Shown piece after piece: positions 33,277 through 42,129 of a DNA stretch of 42,583 bases. A program made the position numbers and the translations under genes. Below the pieces are notes generated by a model. It saw only the letters and a list, made by a program, of their open reading frames with translations, was not told the origin of the DNA and searched no databases. Source of the DNA: Altererythrobacter sp. (GTDB taxonomy: Bacteria; Pseudomonadota; Alphaproteobacteria; Sphingomonadales; Sphingomonadaceae); NCBI GenBank assembly GCA_031178065.1, contig JAPSJS010000028.1, forward strand, positions 1 to 42,583, written 5' to 3'. Within the stretch, counting starts at the first letter, position 1. Every line of letters begins with the position of its first letter.

Positions 33277-33791
33277 CGTGCGATCTCCGCCCGCAGCAGG
33301 GCCTCGGCCGGGGTTTCCTGCAGGGTGCGGTGGAGCGCGCGCAGCCGCTCGGCGACGCAGCTCGCGCTGCCGCCGTCGCCGAACGTGACGTTGCGGGTCA
33401 CGGCGTCGGTCAGCGCCGCATCGCCGGTGTTCGCGAGCCCCGCGCGGTAGGCGCCGATGCGGCCGCCGAGCGCGCTCATCAGCTTGCCCATGCGCTTGCC
33501 GAGCGTCGGATCGCCGATCCCCTGCTGGCGGAGCTGGCCCTCGATATCTTCGACGAACAGCTCGGTCAGCAGCGCAGCCTGTGCGCGCAGGCTCTCGTCG
33601 CGCTCCATCCGCACGATCACTGCCGCGAGCACGGCGGAGAGCATGTCGAAGCGCCCCTCCTGCGTGTCGGCGACGCCGCAATCGGCGTACCACTGCGGCT
33701 CGCGCGCGATCGCCACGATCCCGCGCCACAACGGCACGAACCGGTCCTTGGGATCGGTCTGCGGACCGAAGATTTTCGCAAGCAGTGACAT
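33273..33791 (-). CDS. Ubiquinol-cytochrome c chaperone (CBP3-like)
   Basis: A 172-residue alpha-helical protein of the ubiquinol-cytochrome c chaperone domain family, related to mitochondrial Cbp3/UQCC1, which helps assemble cytochrome b of complex III. Visible core: PLWRGIVAIAREPQWYADCG, QEGRFDMLSAVLAAVIVRME, LLTELFVEDIEGQLRQQGIG, TLGKRMGKLMSALGGRIGAY. ATG 33791 (MSLLAKIF) is preferred to the in-frame ATG 33812, since homologues start there. It is translationally coupled to the DUF177 gene and divergent from bamE, with about 190 bp between starts. Confidence 0.92.
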   Translation of the reverse strand: MSLLAKIFGPQTDPKDRFVPLWRGIVAIAREPQWYADCGVADTQEGRFDMLSAVLAAVIVRMERDESLRAQAALLTELFVEDIEGQLRQQGIGDPTLGKRMGKLMSALGGRIGAYRAGLANTGDAALTDAVTRNVTFGDGGSASCVAERLRALHRTLQETPAEALLRAEIAR

Positions 33792-33981
33792 GGCCGTTCG
33801 TGTTCGTCCCAAAGTTCGTCAGGTGTCCGGTTCGATGTTCAGGGGCAATTCAACCCCGCCGCCGCACAGCGCGCAAGCGGCAAAGTTGCAAGCACGCGCG
33901 CATCGCCGTAAGGCTCGCGCCGATAGAAGGTTTCGCCGCGCCTTGCAAAAGGCGTGTGCGCCGATTTCGGAAGGTTTCTCG

Positions 33982-34452
33982 ATGCAGGCAGGTAAGGCTT
34001 TGGGCGTGGCGGCGGTTGTGGCGGCGCTGGCCCTGGGCGGGTGTAGCGCGATCCGCGAGAATCGCGGTTACATCCAGGACGCGACGCTCGTGTCCGCGAT
34101 CCAGCCCGGCATCGACAACGAACGCTCGGTCGCGGCTACGCTCGGCCGGCCGAGCTTCACCAGCCAGTTCGGCGACGAGACCTGGTACTATGTCTCCAGC
34201 ACCACCGGCCGCCGGCCGTTCGTGCGCCCGACGATCCGCCAGCATTCGGTTCTCGCGGTGAAGTTCGACGCCGCGGGCAATGTCGTCGCGACCGAGCAGT
34301 CCGGGCTGGAAGACGTCGTCTATCTCAGCCCCGACGGCAAGGAGACGCCGACGCTCGGCCGCGAACGCGGATTCTTCGAGGACCTGTTCGGCAACATCGG
34401 CCAGGTCGGCACGCCGGGTGTCGGCGGCGGCGCGGGCGGACCCGGCGTCTGA
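33982..34452 (+). CDS. bamE: Outer membrane protein assembly factor BamE
   Basis: A 156-residue lipoprotein of the BAM complex that helps insert beta-barrels into the outer membrane. The signal peptide ends in the lipobox LGGC (Cys about 21). The SmpA/OmlA fold shows [60 protein letters not shown] and [15 protein letters not shown] Gly-rich tail ends it. ATG 33982 sits behind GGAAGG; the frame is open upstream but the lipoprotein signal fixes the start. It is followed by hslV after 61 bp. Confidence 0.93.
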   Translation: MQAGKALGVAAVVAALALGGCSAIRENRGYIQDATLVSAIQPGIDNERSVAATLGRPSFTSQFGDETWYYVSSTTGRRPFVRPTIRQHSVLAVKFDAAGNVVATEQSGLEDVVYLSPDGKETPTLGRERGFFEDLFGNIGQVGTPGVGGGAGGPGV

Positions 34453-34513
34453 GCCGATTTCCGGCGGCACTGGTTTCCTTGACCGCCGCGCGCGCCACCC
34501 CATATCGCGCGGC

Positions 34514-35074
34514 ATGGACGAGAACGCGGCGAGTCACGGCCTGATCCAGTGGCACGGCACCACCATCATCGGGGTCAGCAAGAACGGCAAGACCGTCGTC
34601 GCCGGCGACGGCCAGGTCTCCATGGGCAACACGGTGATGAAGCCCAATGCACGCAAGGTTCGCCGCATCGGCAAGGACGGCGCGGTGGTCGCAGGTTTCG
34701 CCGGCGCGACGGCGGATGCCTTCACCCTGTTCGAACGGTTGGAAAAGAAGCTCGAGCAATATAGCGGGCAGCTCATGCGCGCCGCGGTCGAGCTCGCCAA
34801 GGACTGGCGGACCGACAAGTACCTCCGCAACCTCGAAGCGCTGATGATCGTCGCCGACAAGGACACCCTGCTCGTGCTGACCGGCAACGGCGACGTGCTG
34901 GAGCCCGAGGCGGGGATCGCCGCGATCGGTTCCGGCGGCAACTACGCGCTCGCTGCCGCCCGCGCGCTCGACGCCTACGAAGACGATGCCGAGCAGATCG
35001 CGCGCAAGGCGATGGCGGTCGCGGCGGATATCTGTGTGTTCACCAACGGCAATGTGACGGTGGAGACGGTCTAA
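34514..35074 (+). CDS. hslV: ATP-dependent protease subunit HslV
   Basis: The peptidase subunit of the HslUV complex, 186 residues, forming two hexameric rings. The threonine nucleophile is in [20 protein letters not shown] (Thr about 16-17), so about 15 residues ([15 protein letters not shown]) must be removed as a propeptide, as in other alphaproteobacteria. Further matches are [56 protein letters not shown] and [15 protein letters not shown]. No strong ribosome-binding site is visible before ATG 34514. It precedes hslU with a 127-bp gap filled with palindromes, unusual because the two are often adjacent. Confidence 0.97.
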   Translation: MDENAASHGLIQWHGTTIIGVSKNGKTVVAGDGQVSMGNTVMKPNARKVRRIGKDGAVVAGFAGATADAFTLFERLEKKLEQYSGQLMRAAVELAKDWRTDKYLRNLEALMIVADKDTLLVLTGNGDVLEPEAGIAAIGSGGNYALAAARALDAYEDDAEQIARKAMAVAADICVFTNGNVTVETV

Positions 35075-35075
35075 G

Positions 35076-35187
35076 CCCTCTCCCCTCAGGGAGAGGGTTG
35101 GGAGAGGGGCAATGCGACCCCCCCTCTCAACTCCGACTAGCCTGCTGCGCAGCCAAGTCTCCGTATCTCTCCCCTGAAGGGGAGAGA
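35076..35187. repeat. Palindrome array between hslV and hslU
   Basis: Three hairpins fill the gap. CCCTCTCCC/GGGAGAGGG at 35076-35097 has a 4-nt loop; GAGAGGGG (35102-35109) faces CCCCTCTC (about 35121-35128); TCTCTCCCCT/AGGGGAGAGA at 35166-35187 has a 2-nt loop. Arms share the CTCTCCCC theme and read like a REP-type composite inserted into the operon. The first may end transcription or stabilise hslV mRNA. Confidence 0.7.
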
Positions 35188-35201
35188 GCAATGGGAAGAA
35201 A

Positions 35202-36503
35202 ATGACCGAAGCACTTACCCCCAAGGCGATCGTCGCCGCTCTCGACGAGCACATCATCGGGCAGAAGGAAGCGAAGCGCGCGGTGGCCGTGGCGCTGCGC
35301 AATCGCTGGCGCCGCCAGCGGCTCTCGTCCGATCTGCGCGACGAGGTGACGCCCAAGAACATCCTGATGATCGGCCCGACCGGCTGCGGCAAGACCGAGA
35401 TCAGCCGGCGCCTGGCCAAGCTGGCCGATGCGCCGTTCGTGAAGGTCGAGGCGACCAAGTTCACCGAAGTCGGCTACGTCGGCCGCGACGTCGAGCAGAT
35501 CGCGCGCGACCTTGTCGAGGAAGCGATCCGGCTGGAGAAGGATCGCCGCCGGGAGGCTGTGCGCGAGGCAGCGAGCAAGGCGGCGATGGACCGGCTGCTC
35601 AAGGCGCTCGTCGGCGAAAACGCCAGCGAAGCCACCCGCGAATCGTTCCGCGAGCGGATCGTCCAGAACGCGATGAACGAGGTCGAAGTCGAGATCGAGG
35701 TGGAGGAGGCGCCGCAAATGCCCTTCGACCTCGGCGGCATGGGCGGCAACGTGGGCATGATCAACTTGTCCGACATGCTCGGCAAGGCGATGGGCAAGAC
35801 GCCGATGAAGCGGCGCAAGCTCAAGGTGCCGGACGCCTGGGACAAGCTGGTCGAGGAAGAAGCCGAGAAGCGCATGGACCAGGACGATGTCGCCCGGGTC
35901 GCGCTTGAGAACGCCGAAACCAACGGCATCGTGTTCCTCGACGAGATCGACAAGATTGCCGTCTCCGACGTGCGCGGCGGTTCGGTCAGCCGCGAGGGCG
36001 TGCAGCGCGACCTGCTGCCGCTGATCGAAGGCACCACGGTGTCGACCAAGTACGGGCCGATGAAGACCGACCACGTGCTGTTCATCGCCAGCGGCGCATT
36101 TCATCTCGCCAAGCCCTCGGACATGCTGCCCGAGCTCCAGGGCCGCCTGCCGATCCGGGTCGAGCTGCGCGCGCTGACCGAGGAGGATTTCGTGCGCATC
36201 CTGTCGGAAACGCGCGCGAACCTGGTGGCACAGTACAAGGCGCTGCTGGGCACCGAGCAGGTGACGCTCGAACTCGGCGACGATGCGGTGCGCGAGATCG
36301 CCCGGATCGCCGCACGGGTGAACGAGAGCATCGAGAACATCGGCGCTCGCCGCCTGCAGACGGTGATGGAAAAGCTGCTCGAGGAACTGAGCTTCGAGGC
36401 CGAGGACCGCCAGGGCGAGACGGTGACGATCGATGCCGCCTATGTCCGCGAGCGGCTCGAGGACCTCGCCGCCGACAGCGATCTTTCGAAGTACATCTTG
36501 TAG
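35202..36503 (+). CDS. hslU: ATP-dependent protease ATPase subunit HslU
   Basis: A 433-residue AAA+ unfoldase that feeds substrates to Hsl[21 protein letters not shown] opens it; Walker A GPTGCGKT at residues 58-65; the pore motif is in [20 protein letters not shown] (GYVG). The I domain (about 110-225) carries the acidic [12 protein letters not shown] stretch. Walker B is [10 protein letters not shown] (about 245-254); sensor 1 lies near [11 protein letters not shown]; arginine finger and sensor 2 are in the C-terminal part ending in DLSKYIL, the terminus that docks into HslV. Full length and intact. ATG 35202 has GGGAAGAAA upstream. Confidence 0.98.
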   Translation: MTEALTPKAIVAALDEHIIGQKEAKRAVAVALRNRWRRQRLSSDLRDEVTPKNILMIGPTGCGKTEISRRLAKLADAPFVKVEATKFTEVGYVGRDVEQIARDLVEEAIRLEKDRRREAVREAASKAAMDRLLKALVGENASEATRESFRERIVQNAMNEVEVEIEVEEAPQMPFDLGGMGGNVGMINLSDMLGKAMGKTPMKRRKLKVPDAWDKLVEEEAEKRMDQDDVARVALENAETNGIVFLDEIDKIAVSDVRGGSVSREGVQRDLLPLIEGTTVSTKYGPMKTDHVLFIASGAFHLAKPSDMLPELQGRLPIRVELRALTEEDFVRILSETRANLVAQYKALLGTEQVTLELGDDAVREIARIAARVNESIENIGARRLQTVMEKLLEELSFEAEDRQGETVTIDAAYVRERLEDLAADSDLSKYIL

Positions 36504-36527
36504 CGCGGCTGCGTACCCGATATGTTC

Positions 36528-36548
36528 TCTCCCTCGAATCGAGGGAGA
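36528..36548 (+). promoter_or_regulatory. Hairpin covering the Shine-Dalgarno of the GFA gene
   Basis: TCTCCCTCGA (36528-36537) and TCGAGGGAGA (36539-36548) are perfect inverted copies around a single A, forming a 7-bp stem with a 7-nt loop. The right arm holds GGGAG, the ribosome-binding site of the gene at 36555. It may reduce initiation or stabilise the hslU 3' end. Confidence 0.5.
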
Positions 36549-36554
36549 AATGTC

Positions 36555-36950
36555 ATGACGGGCGGCAGATGCCATTGCGGTGCGGTGCGTTACCGGGTTG
36601 AGGGCGAGCCGAAGCACGTTTCGGTCTGCCATTGCGAGGACTGCCGCCGCTGCGCCGGCGCGGCCGGCGTCGCCTGGATGGCAGTCGCGAGCGACGAGTT
36701 CACGATCGCCGAGGGCGAGCCTGCGCTGTACCGATCCTCGGCCGATGCCGAGCGCTATTTCTGCGGTGCTTGCGGAACCGGGCTCTATTACGTGAACGAG
36801 AAGGTGCTGCCGGGGCTGGTGGACATCCAGACCGCGACGCTCGACGATCCGGAGAACTATCCGCCGCAGATTCACGTGCAGGTGGCGGACGAGCTCCCGT
36901 GGGAGGCGACACTGGGCGAGTTGCCGCGGTTCGAGCGGTATCCGGGGTAG
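36555..36950 (+). CDS. GFA family zinc-binding protein
   Basis: A 131-residue protein with the beta-rich zinc fold of the glutathione-dependent formaldehyde-activating enzyme family. Zinc cysteines are visible: CHCGAVRY (about 6-13), CHCEDCRRCAGA (about 26-37) and FCGACGTGLYYV (about 75-86). Many members have no proven link to formaldehyde, so the substrate is open. ATG 36555 is used (MTGGRCHCG); an in-frame ATG at 36522 lies before the hairpin. It lies 51 bp after hslU and converges with the Atm1-type exporter gene. Confidence 0.9.
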   Translation: MTGGRCHCGAVRYRVEGEPKHVSVCHCEDCRRCAGAAGVAWMAVASDEFTIAEGEPALYRSSADAERYFCGACGTGLYYVNEKVLPGLVDIQTATLDDPENYPPQIHVQVADELPWEATLGELPRFERYPG

Positions 36951-36959
36951 TTCCTTCGC

Positions 36960-36995
36960 TCCTCCCCATTTTCGCATAGCGCTAATGGGGGAGGA
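36960..36995. terminator. Inverted repeat between convergent GFA and ABC genes
   Basis: TCCTCCCCATT (36960-36970) pairs with AATGGGGGAGGA (36984-36995), with one bulged G and a 13-nt loop. It lies between two gene ends, 10 bp from each, and has an ATTTT run on one side. It could serve as terminator for both strands. Confidence 0.55.
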
Positions 36996-37005
36996 TCTTC
37001 GCTGG

Positions 37006-38832
37006 TCACTCCGCCGCTTCGCTGACTTCGCTCTCGGCCTGCTGGCGGCGCCACATCTCTGCATAGAGGCCGTCCGCGCGCAGCAGCGCGGAGTGGCTGC
37101 CGCGTTCGGCGAGGCGGCCGTGCTCCATCACCAGGATCTCGTCGGCGTCGGCAATGGTCGAGAGGCGGTGCGCGATCGACAGGCTGGTGCGGTTCTCGCT
37201 CACCCGGTGGAGCGTGGCGAGGATGTCCTGCTCGGTGCGCGAATCGAGTGCGCTGGTCGCTTCGTCGAGCAGCAGGATCGGCGGGTTCTTGACCAGCGTG
37301 CGGGCGATGGCGACGCGCTGCTTCTCCCCACCCGATAGCTTAAGGCCGCGCTCGCCGACTTCGGTTTCGAACCCGTCGGGCAGGCGCTCGATCAGCGGCA
37401 TGATCGCAGCGTCGCGCGCGGCGCGTACGATCTCGTCCTGCGTCGCGGCCCCAGTGTCGTTGGCGCGGCCGTACGCGATGTTGTAGCCGATCGTATCGTT
37501 GAACAGCACGCTGTCCTGCGGGACGATGCCGATCGCGGCGCGCAAGCTGGCTTGCGTGACCTGGGTGATGTCCTGCCCGTCGATCAGGACCCGGCCCGAC
37601 AACGGATCGTAGAAGCGGAACAGCAGCCGGGCGATCGTGCTCTTGCCCGCGCCCGAGGGGCCGACGATCGCGACGTGCGCGCCGGCGGGCACTTCGAAGC
37701 TGAGCCCGTGAAGGATCGTCCGCCCCGGATCGTAGCCGAACACGACATTGTCGAACGCGACGCTCGGCCGGCGGACGACCAGCGCGGGTGCGCCGGGCGT
37801 GTCCTCGACTTCCGCCTCGGTGTCGATCAGCTCGAACATGGCGGCCATGTCGATCAGCCCCTGGCGCACGGTGCGGTAAACCCAGCCGAGCATGTCGAGC
37901 GGGCGGAAGAGCTGCGCGAGGTATGTGTTGACGAACACGAGGTCGCCGGTGGTCAGTTCGCCCTGGCTCCAGCCCCAGACAGTATAGGCCATTGCGCCGC
38001 CCATCAGCAGGTTGGTGATCAGCGACTGCGCGACGTTGAGCAGGCCGAGCGAGTTTTCACTGCGGATCGCCGCTTCGGCATAGGCGCGCGCGGCGCGGCC
38101 GTAGCGCTCGCGCTCCCGACCTTCGGCGCCGAAGTATTTCACCGTCTCGTAGTTGAGGAGCGAATCGACCGCGCGCGAGAGCGCCAGGCCGTCGAGATCG
38201 TTCATCTCCTTGCGCAGCTTGGTGCGCCATTCGGTGATCCAGCGCGTCACCGCGACGTAAGCCGCGACCGTCACCGCGGTCGCGAGCACCAAGCCCCAGC
38301 CGAAGTGGAAGTAGAAGATCACCGCGACCGCGAGGAGCTCGATCACCGTCGGCGCGATGTTGAAGAGCAGGAAGTAGAGCATCGAATCGATGCTCTTGGT
38401 GCCGCGCTCGACCACCTTGGTAACCTCGCCCGTGCGGCGCGAGAGGTGGAAGCGCAGCGAAAGGCGGTGGAGCCGGGCGAAGGTATCCTCGGCAAGATGC
38501 CGGGTCGCTTCCTGTCCCACGCGCTCGAACGCGACATTGCGCGCATTGTCGAACCCGACCGAGGCGAAACGGCCCGCGGCGTAGGCGATGACGAAAGCAA
38601 GCGCGACCATCGCCGCCTCGTTCGCCGGCGTCGTCATCGCGTCGACCGCGCGCTTGTAGGCGTAGGGGAGCGCGAGGGTTACCGCCTTCGCCGCCAGCAC
38701 CAGCAGCAGCGCGATGACGATCCGCCGCCGGAGCGCGGCATTGTCGCGGGGCCAGAGATAGGGGAGGAACCGCCGGATCGTCGCCCACCCGTCGTGATTG
38801 GCGGGGGCGGGGGAGGGGGCGTCGGGCGGCAT
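37006..38832 (-). CDS. Atm1-type ABC exporter
   Basis: A 608-residue half-transporter with fused permease and ATPase, in the Atm1/ABCB7/HMT1 group that exports glutathione-linked metal or sulfur species; the structural model NaAtm1 comes from the related Novosphingobium. The permease (about 35-330) has six helices and the group-specific stretches LHRLSLRFHLSRRTGEVTKV, ERGTKSIDSMLYFLLFNIAP and DSLLNYETVKYFGAE. The ATPase has Walker A GPSGAGKST (about 400), Q-loop VPQDSVLFNDTI, signature LSGGEKQR, Walker B ILLLDEATSALDS and H-loop IAHRLST. ATG 38832 is the family start. It faces the retropepsin gene 50 bp upstream on the same strand, so cotranscription is possible. Confidence 0.93.
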   Translation of the reverse strand: MPPDAPSPAPANHDGWATIRRFLPYLWPRDNAALRRRIVIALLLVLAAKAVTLALPYAYKRAVDAMTTPANEAAMVALAFVIAYAAGRFASVGFDNARNVAFERVGQEATRHLAEDTFARLHRLSLRFHLSRRTGEVTKVVERGTKSIDSMLYFLLFNIAPTVIELLAVAVIFYFHFGWGLVLATAVTVAAYVAVTRWITEWRTKLRKEMNDLDGLALSRAVDSLLNYETVKYFGAEGRERERYGRAARAYAEAAIRSENSLGLLNVAQSLITNLLMGGAMAYTVWGWSQGELTTGDLVFVNTYLAQLFRPLDMLGWVYRTVRQGLIDMAAMFELIDTEAEVEDTPGAPALVVRRPSVAFDNVVFGYDPGRTILHGLSFEVPAGAHVAIVGPSGAGKSTIARLLFRFYDPLSGRVLIDGQDITQVTQASLRAAIGIVPQDSVLFNDTIGYNIAYGRANDTGAATQDEIVRAARDAAIMPLIERLPDGFETEVGERGLKLSGGEKQRVAIARTLVKNPPILLLDEATSALDSRTEQDILATLHRVSENRTSLSIAHRLSTIADADEILVMEHGRLAERGSHSALLRADGLYAEMWRRQQAESEVSEAAE

Positions 38833-38882
38833 CGCGCGCCTATGTGGCGACGCCGCTCCGCCGGTGCAATGGACGGGGCTGG

Positions 38883-39884
38883 CTAGAAGCGGGTCGGTAT
38901 GCCGCCGAAGCGCAGCCCGCGTTTACCTGAGGCGTATCCCCGCGGCATGTCGAACAGCACCGTGCGCGATTCGAAGTCGATCGCCACCCGGTCGAACAGC
39001 CGCAGGTCGCGCATGCCGAGGATCAGCGCCGGCCTCCGGTCGAGCCCCAGTGCGGCGAAGGCGGGTCCGTCGGCGAAGGCGATCGGCAGGTTCTGGATCA
39101 CGAACTCGTCGATCTTGACCGAATCGACGAAATCGAGATCGCCGACGAGGTCGACCCCATGGACGTCGGTAGACCGCACCTGCTCCAGCTTCTTCGCCCG
39201 CAACCGCTCCTGCAGCTTGCGATTGCCGAGATTGCCCTGCGCGCCGGTGTCGATCACCACCGCAGTCCTTATCCCGTCGATCCGCGCATCGGCGATGATC
39301 AGCCGGCCGAGCTTGTGCCGTGCGCGCACCACGATCTCATAGCCGCGGTTGCCGCCGAGCGCCTCGGCATCGTCGACCGCGATCGTGCCTTCGCGGAAGT
39401 CGATCAGCACGCGCAGATCCTGCAGGCTATCGAGGCCGATGATGCCGTCGGCGCCGACATGCTGCGCCTCGAGCAGCGGGGCGTGGAGGTCGTCGAACGT
39501 CCGCGCAGCGAATTCGAGCCCGTTGAGCTCGACGAGCTGGACCTGCTGCGAGCTCGCCATGCCGACCACGGTGGCATGGCCGAGCGGCTTGAGTCCGAGC
39601 CGGTCGCTGAGCCCGCGGGTGACGACCGTCGCCTGGGCGCCGGTATCGATCATGAAACGAAACGGGCCCTGGCCCTCGATCGTCACCGGCACCGTCATGC
39701 GCTGATAGTAGTCGGTCATGCTCTCGATGGTCTCGCCCGCGGCGCCGGCCATCTTGTCGAGCAGGGCGGCCGAATCGGCCGGTGTGGGCGCGGGAACGGG
39801 TGTCGCCACAGGCGCGGGCGGCTCGGCAGGCTCGGGCGTCGATATCTGGATCAGCGCACCGGCGGCGAAAACTAGGAGCGACAT
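38883..39884 (-). CDS. Exported aspartic protease with two retropepsin lobes
   Basis: A 333-residue protein with a short hydrophobic N-terminus (MSLLVFAAGALIQIS, signal peptide or anchor) and a Pro/Ala linker (about 17-38). Two retropepsin-like lobes follow. Lobe 1 has MIDTGAQATVV (Asp 80) and GADGIIGLDSLQDLRVLIDF (about 145-163). Lobe 2 has VIDTGAQGNLG (Asp 212) and ALILGMRDLRLFDRVAIDF (about 286-304). Each lobe thus has its own DTGA and its own ILG/IIG flap-end strand, so one chain could form the whole active site, as pepsin does. ATG 39884 has GGGAG 7 nt upstream; a longer in-frame start at 39923 is less likely. Substrate unknown. Periplasmic location is inferred. Confidence 0.88.
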   Translation of the reverse strand: MSLLVFAAGALIQISTPEPAEPPAPVATPVPAPTPADSAALLDKMAGAAGETIESMTDYYQRMTVPVTIEGQGPFRFMIDTGAQATVVTRGLSDRLGLKPLGHATVVGMASSQQVQLVELNGLEFAARTFDDLHAPLLEAQHVGADGIIGLDSLQDLRVLIDFREGTIAVDDAEALGGNRGYEIVVRARHKLGRLIIADARIDGIRTAVVIDTGAQGNLGNRKLQERLRAKKLEQVRSTDVHGVDLVGDLDFVDSVKIDEFVIQNLPIAFADGPAFAALGLDRRPALILGMRDLRLFDRVAIDFESRTVLFDMPRGYASGKRGLRFGGIPTRF

Positions 39885-39971
39885 GACGATCTCCCATTCG
39901 ACAGATCGTGCACAGCATACCACAGGGCGTTCACCGCTACCAATGGTGGTTCGGTAGCGGGCTGTCTCCGG

Positions 39972-41492
39972 TCAGGCGTGCGTGGCGCCGAGCGGCGCAG
40001 TGACCTCCGGCGCGGCGTCGGGCTGGCGGCGCAGCATCGCCCAGGCGTCGCGCACGACTCCCGGCCAGACGAACCATAGCGTCAGCATATAGGTAACGGC
40101 CCCGGCTGCCCCGAGCGCCGCGAGCTGCGCGATCGGATACCAGCCGGCGACCGAGCTGCGCAGCGCCAGAACGGCAACCGCCATCAGCGCGGACGCAGCT
40201 GCGACGGGTGTGATCGCCGTGAGCAAGTCACGGAGACGGACGCCGATCGCGGGTAGCGTCAGCGTCAACGTGACGGCCAGCAGCGTAGGCGCCGCGACCC
40301 ACCAGGCGTGGACCAGTCCCATCGGGCCGAATCGGATCCCGATCAGGAACAGCACGGGAAAGATCACCGCGCCGCAGAGCGCCGTCGTCAGATAGATTCG
40401 CGGCCGGCCGATTGCATTGGTCGTCGGCGAGCAGATTATCTGCAGCGCGAAGAAGGGCATCGCAAGCGCCAGCCCGGCGACGAAGGGTGCCATCTCCGCC
40501 CACTTCTCCCCGAATAGGGTGAGAATGGCCGGCTCGGCGGTGAGCGAGAGCCCGACATAGATCGGCGCCACCACCAGCAGCACCATGCGCACGGTGCGAA
40601 GGAAGTAGGGAGCGAGCGCATGCCCGGCCTTGTGCAACTCGGCATAGGCGGGGAAGGCGACTTCGTTGATCGGCGGCAGGAACCGCCCGGTCACGATCAG
40701 GGTGAGGAACAGCGCTTCGGAGTAGAGGCCGAGATCGTGCGTCTCCAGCGCGCGGCCCGCGATCACGATGTCGCTCTGGCTCTGCACGATCCAGAAGAAC
40801 TGGCACAGCGTCAGCGCGCCGCCGAAGGTGATGAGGTCGCCCGCGCCGCGCAGGTCGAACACCGGTTTCACCAGCAGGCGCGCAGCGAGAGTCAGCCCGA
40901 TGGCGCGGGTCAGGTACATGGCGATCGGCGCATAGACGAGCGCCCAGACGCCGAACCCGTACCACGCGAGTACGAGCGCGGTGCTCGCCCCGACCAGCGC
41001 GCAAAGGAGATTCACCAGCCCCTGACTGCGGAACTCGATCCGCCGCGCGAGCAGCTCCTGCTGCAGGGCGGAAAAGGGAATGGTCAGGAAGATGATCGCC
41101 TGCACGCGCAGCATGTGCGCGATCACCGGCTGGTTGTAATAGTCGGCCGCGAGCGGAGCCATCAGGAACTGGGTCGCCGCCAGCCCGCCGTTGAGCATCA
41201 GCAGAAGCGCGAAGACCTGCCCGATTCGTCGCTCGTCGACACGCTCGGCCTGGATCAGCGAGGTCGCGAAGCTCTGTCCGTTGAGGAAGGCGAGGGCGGT
41301 AATCACCGTCTGCGCCATCGCGAACAGGCCATAATCGGTGGGCGAGAGGAGTCGCACGACCAGAATCGTCGAGGTCCAGGTGATCGCCTGCGCGAGCACC
41401 TGCGTGCCCCAGCGCCACGCGACCGCGCTGCGCACGCGTTGTGCGAAGGCGCCATCGGCCGTCGGTGTCGGCGAGGGAATCGTCTCATTCAT
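39972..41492 (-). CDS. Polysaccharide flippase (MOP/PST family)
   Basis: A 506-residue inner-membrane protein of the Wzx/PST-type exporter family that flips lipid-linked oligosaccharides. About 12-14 hydrophobic helices span the whole chain after a 25-residue cytoplasmic leader. Typical sequence includes WRWGTQVLAQAITWTSTILV, RLLSPTDYGLFAMAQTVITA and SLIQAERVDERRIGQVFALL near the N-terminus, and FGEKWAEMAPFVAGLALAMP near 330. No glycosyltransferase or polymerase genes are adjacent, so the glycan is unknown; the left neighbour is the retropepsin gene and the right neighbour is the rRNA operon. ATG 41492 (MNETIPS) is chosen over an ATG seven codons upstream. Confidence 0.92.
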   Translation of the reverse strand: MNETIPSPTPTADGAFAQRVRSAVAWRWGTQVLAQAITWTSTILVVRLLSPTDYGLFAMAQTVITALAFLNGQSFATSLIQAERVDERRIGQVFALLLMLNGGLAATQFLMAPLAADYYNQPVIAHMLRVQAIIFLTIPFSALQQELLARRIEFRSQGLVNLLCALVGASTALVLAWYGFGVWALVYAPIAMYLTRAIGLTLAARLLVKPVFDLRGAGDLITFGGALTLCQFFWIVQSQSDIVIAGRALETHDLGLYSEALFLTLIVTGRFLPPINEVAFPAYAELHKAGHALAPYFLRTVRMVLLVVAPIYVGLSLTAEPAILTLFGEKWAEMAPFVAGLALAMPFFALQIICSPTTNAIGRPRIYLTTALCGAVIFPVLFLIGIRFGPMGLVHAWWVAAPTLLAVTLTLTLPAIGVRLRDLLTAITPVAAASALMAVAVLALRSSVAGWYPIAQLAALGAAGAVTYMLTLWFVWPGVVRDAWAMLRRQPDAAPEVTAPLGATHA

Positions 41493-41727
41493 AAGGCGCG
41501 CGATAGGGCTCAAAGGTGAAGATTTGCCGCATATAGGTCTGCCGCGGGGGTAAATCGGCCGCCGCGGAGGGGCGGAATCGATCGTTCGACGGCGATATGT
41601 GGGCGATTCCCCGGGACGATTGACGGAGGCCCGGTTGCGCAGATGCCCAAAGTAGTCATTTTGGCGAGAAAGTATGCCGTATTTTCAACGATGTAGCGTG
41701 TGAGCGAAACAAAATTGCAAAAAGCCG

Positions 41728-41756
41728 TTGACCCGACTCAACCTCACCCATATATG
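41728..41756 (+). promoter_or_regulatory. rRNA operon promoter
   Basis: TTGACC (41728-41733), a 17-nt spacer and TATATG (41751-41756) form a strong promoter preceded by an A-rich tract (AAAATTGCAAAAA, 41711-41723) like an UP element. Transcription would start near 41763, about 370 bp before the 16S. Upstream, 41493-41710 holds no gene or strong element I can name, apart from the likely flippase promoter on the other strand. Confidence 0.8.
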
Positions 41757-42129
41757 CCCTCTCACCGACGCGGCGCTGACGGTTTCCACCGCCCTCGCAG
41801 CTCGGTCGCCAGCATTAACGGATAGCCGGTCCCCCGGTGTAAAATCGGGGTCCCATCGCTGTCCGCCTTTTAATGTCTCGGCGGCTCTTTGACATCGTTG
41901 GTTTTTGATGAAGGGACATGTGGGCGACGGCGCCCGGTCCGGGGGTTTTAAGGCTCCGGATACCGGTTAACTAAGCCGATTGCCACATCCTTCCAGGCTC
42001 CACAGCCTGGTCGTGATGATGCATGTTCATTCGTATCCATTACGTTTGACAGTGCAGGTATCGGCTCCTTGAAGCTCATGCCTTGCCGGTCGGCGATCCT
42101 CGGATCGTGCCGGTAAAGTATGTGACACA
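41757..42129 (+). other. rRNA operon leader
   Basis: The transcribed leader between promoter and 16S. It contains a CCCCG/CGGGG hairpin near 41830-41850, the boxA sequence, and a 7-bp hairpin CCAGGCT-CCAC-AGCCTGG at 41993-42010. Parts near the 16S end would pair with sequence beyond 16S during RNase III processing, which cannot be tested here. No open reading frame is credible. Confidence 0.65.
41883..41894 (+). promoter_or_regulatory. boxA antitermination element
   Basis: GGCTCTTTGACA closely matches the boxA consensus TGCTCTTTAACA used by the Nus complex for rRNA antitermination. It lies in the leader, about 130 bp after the promoter. Confidence 0.75.
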
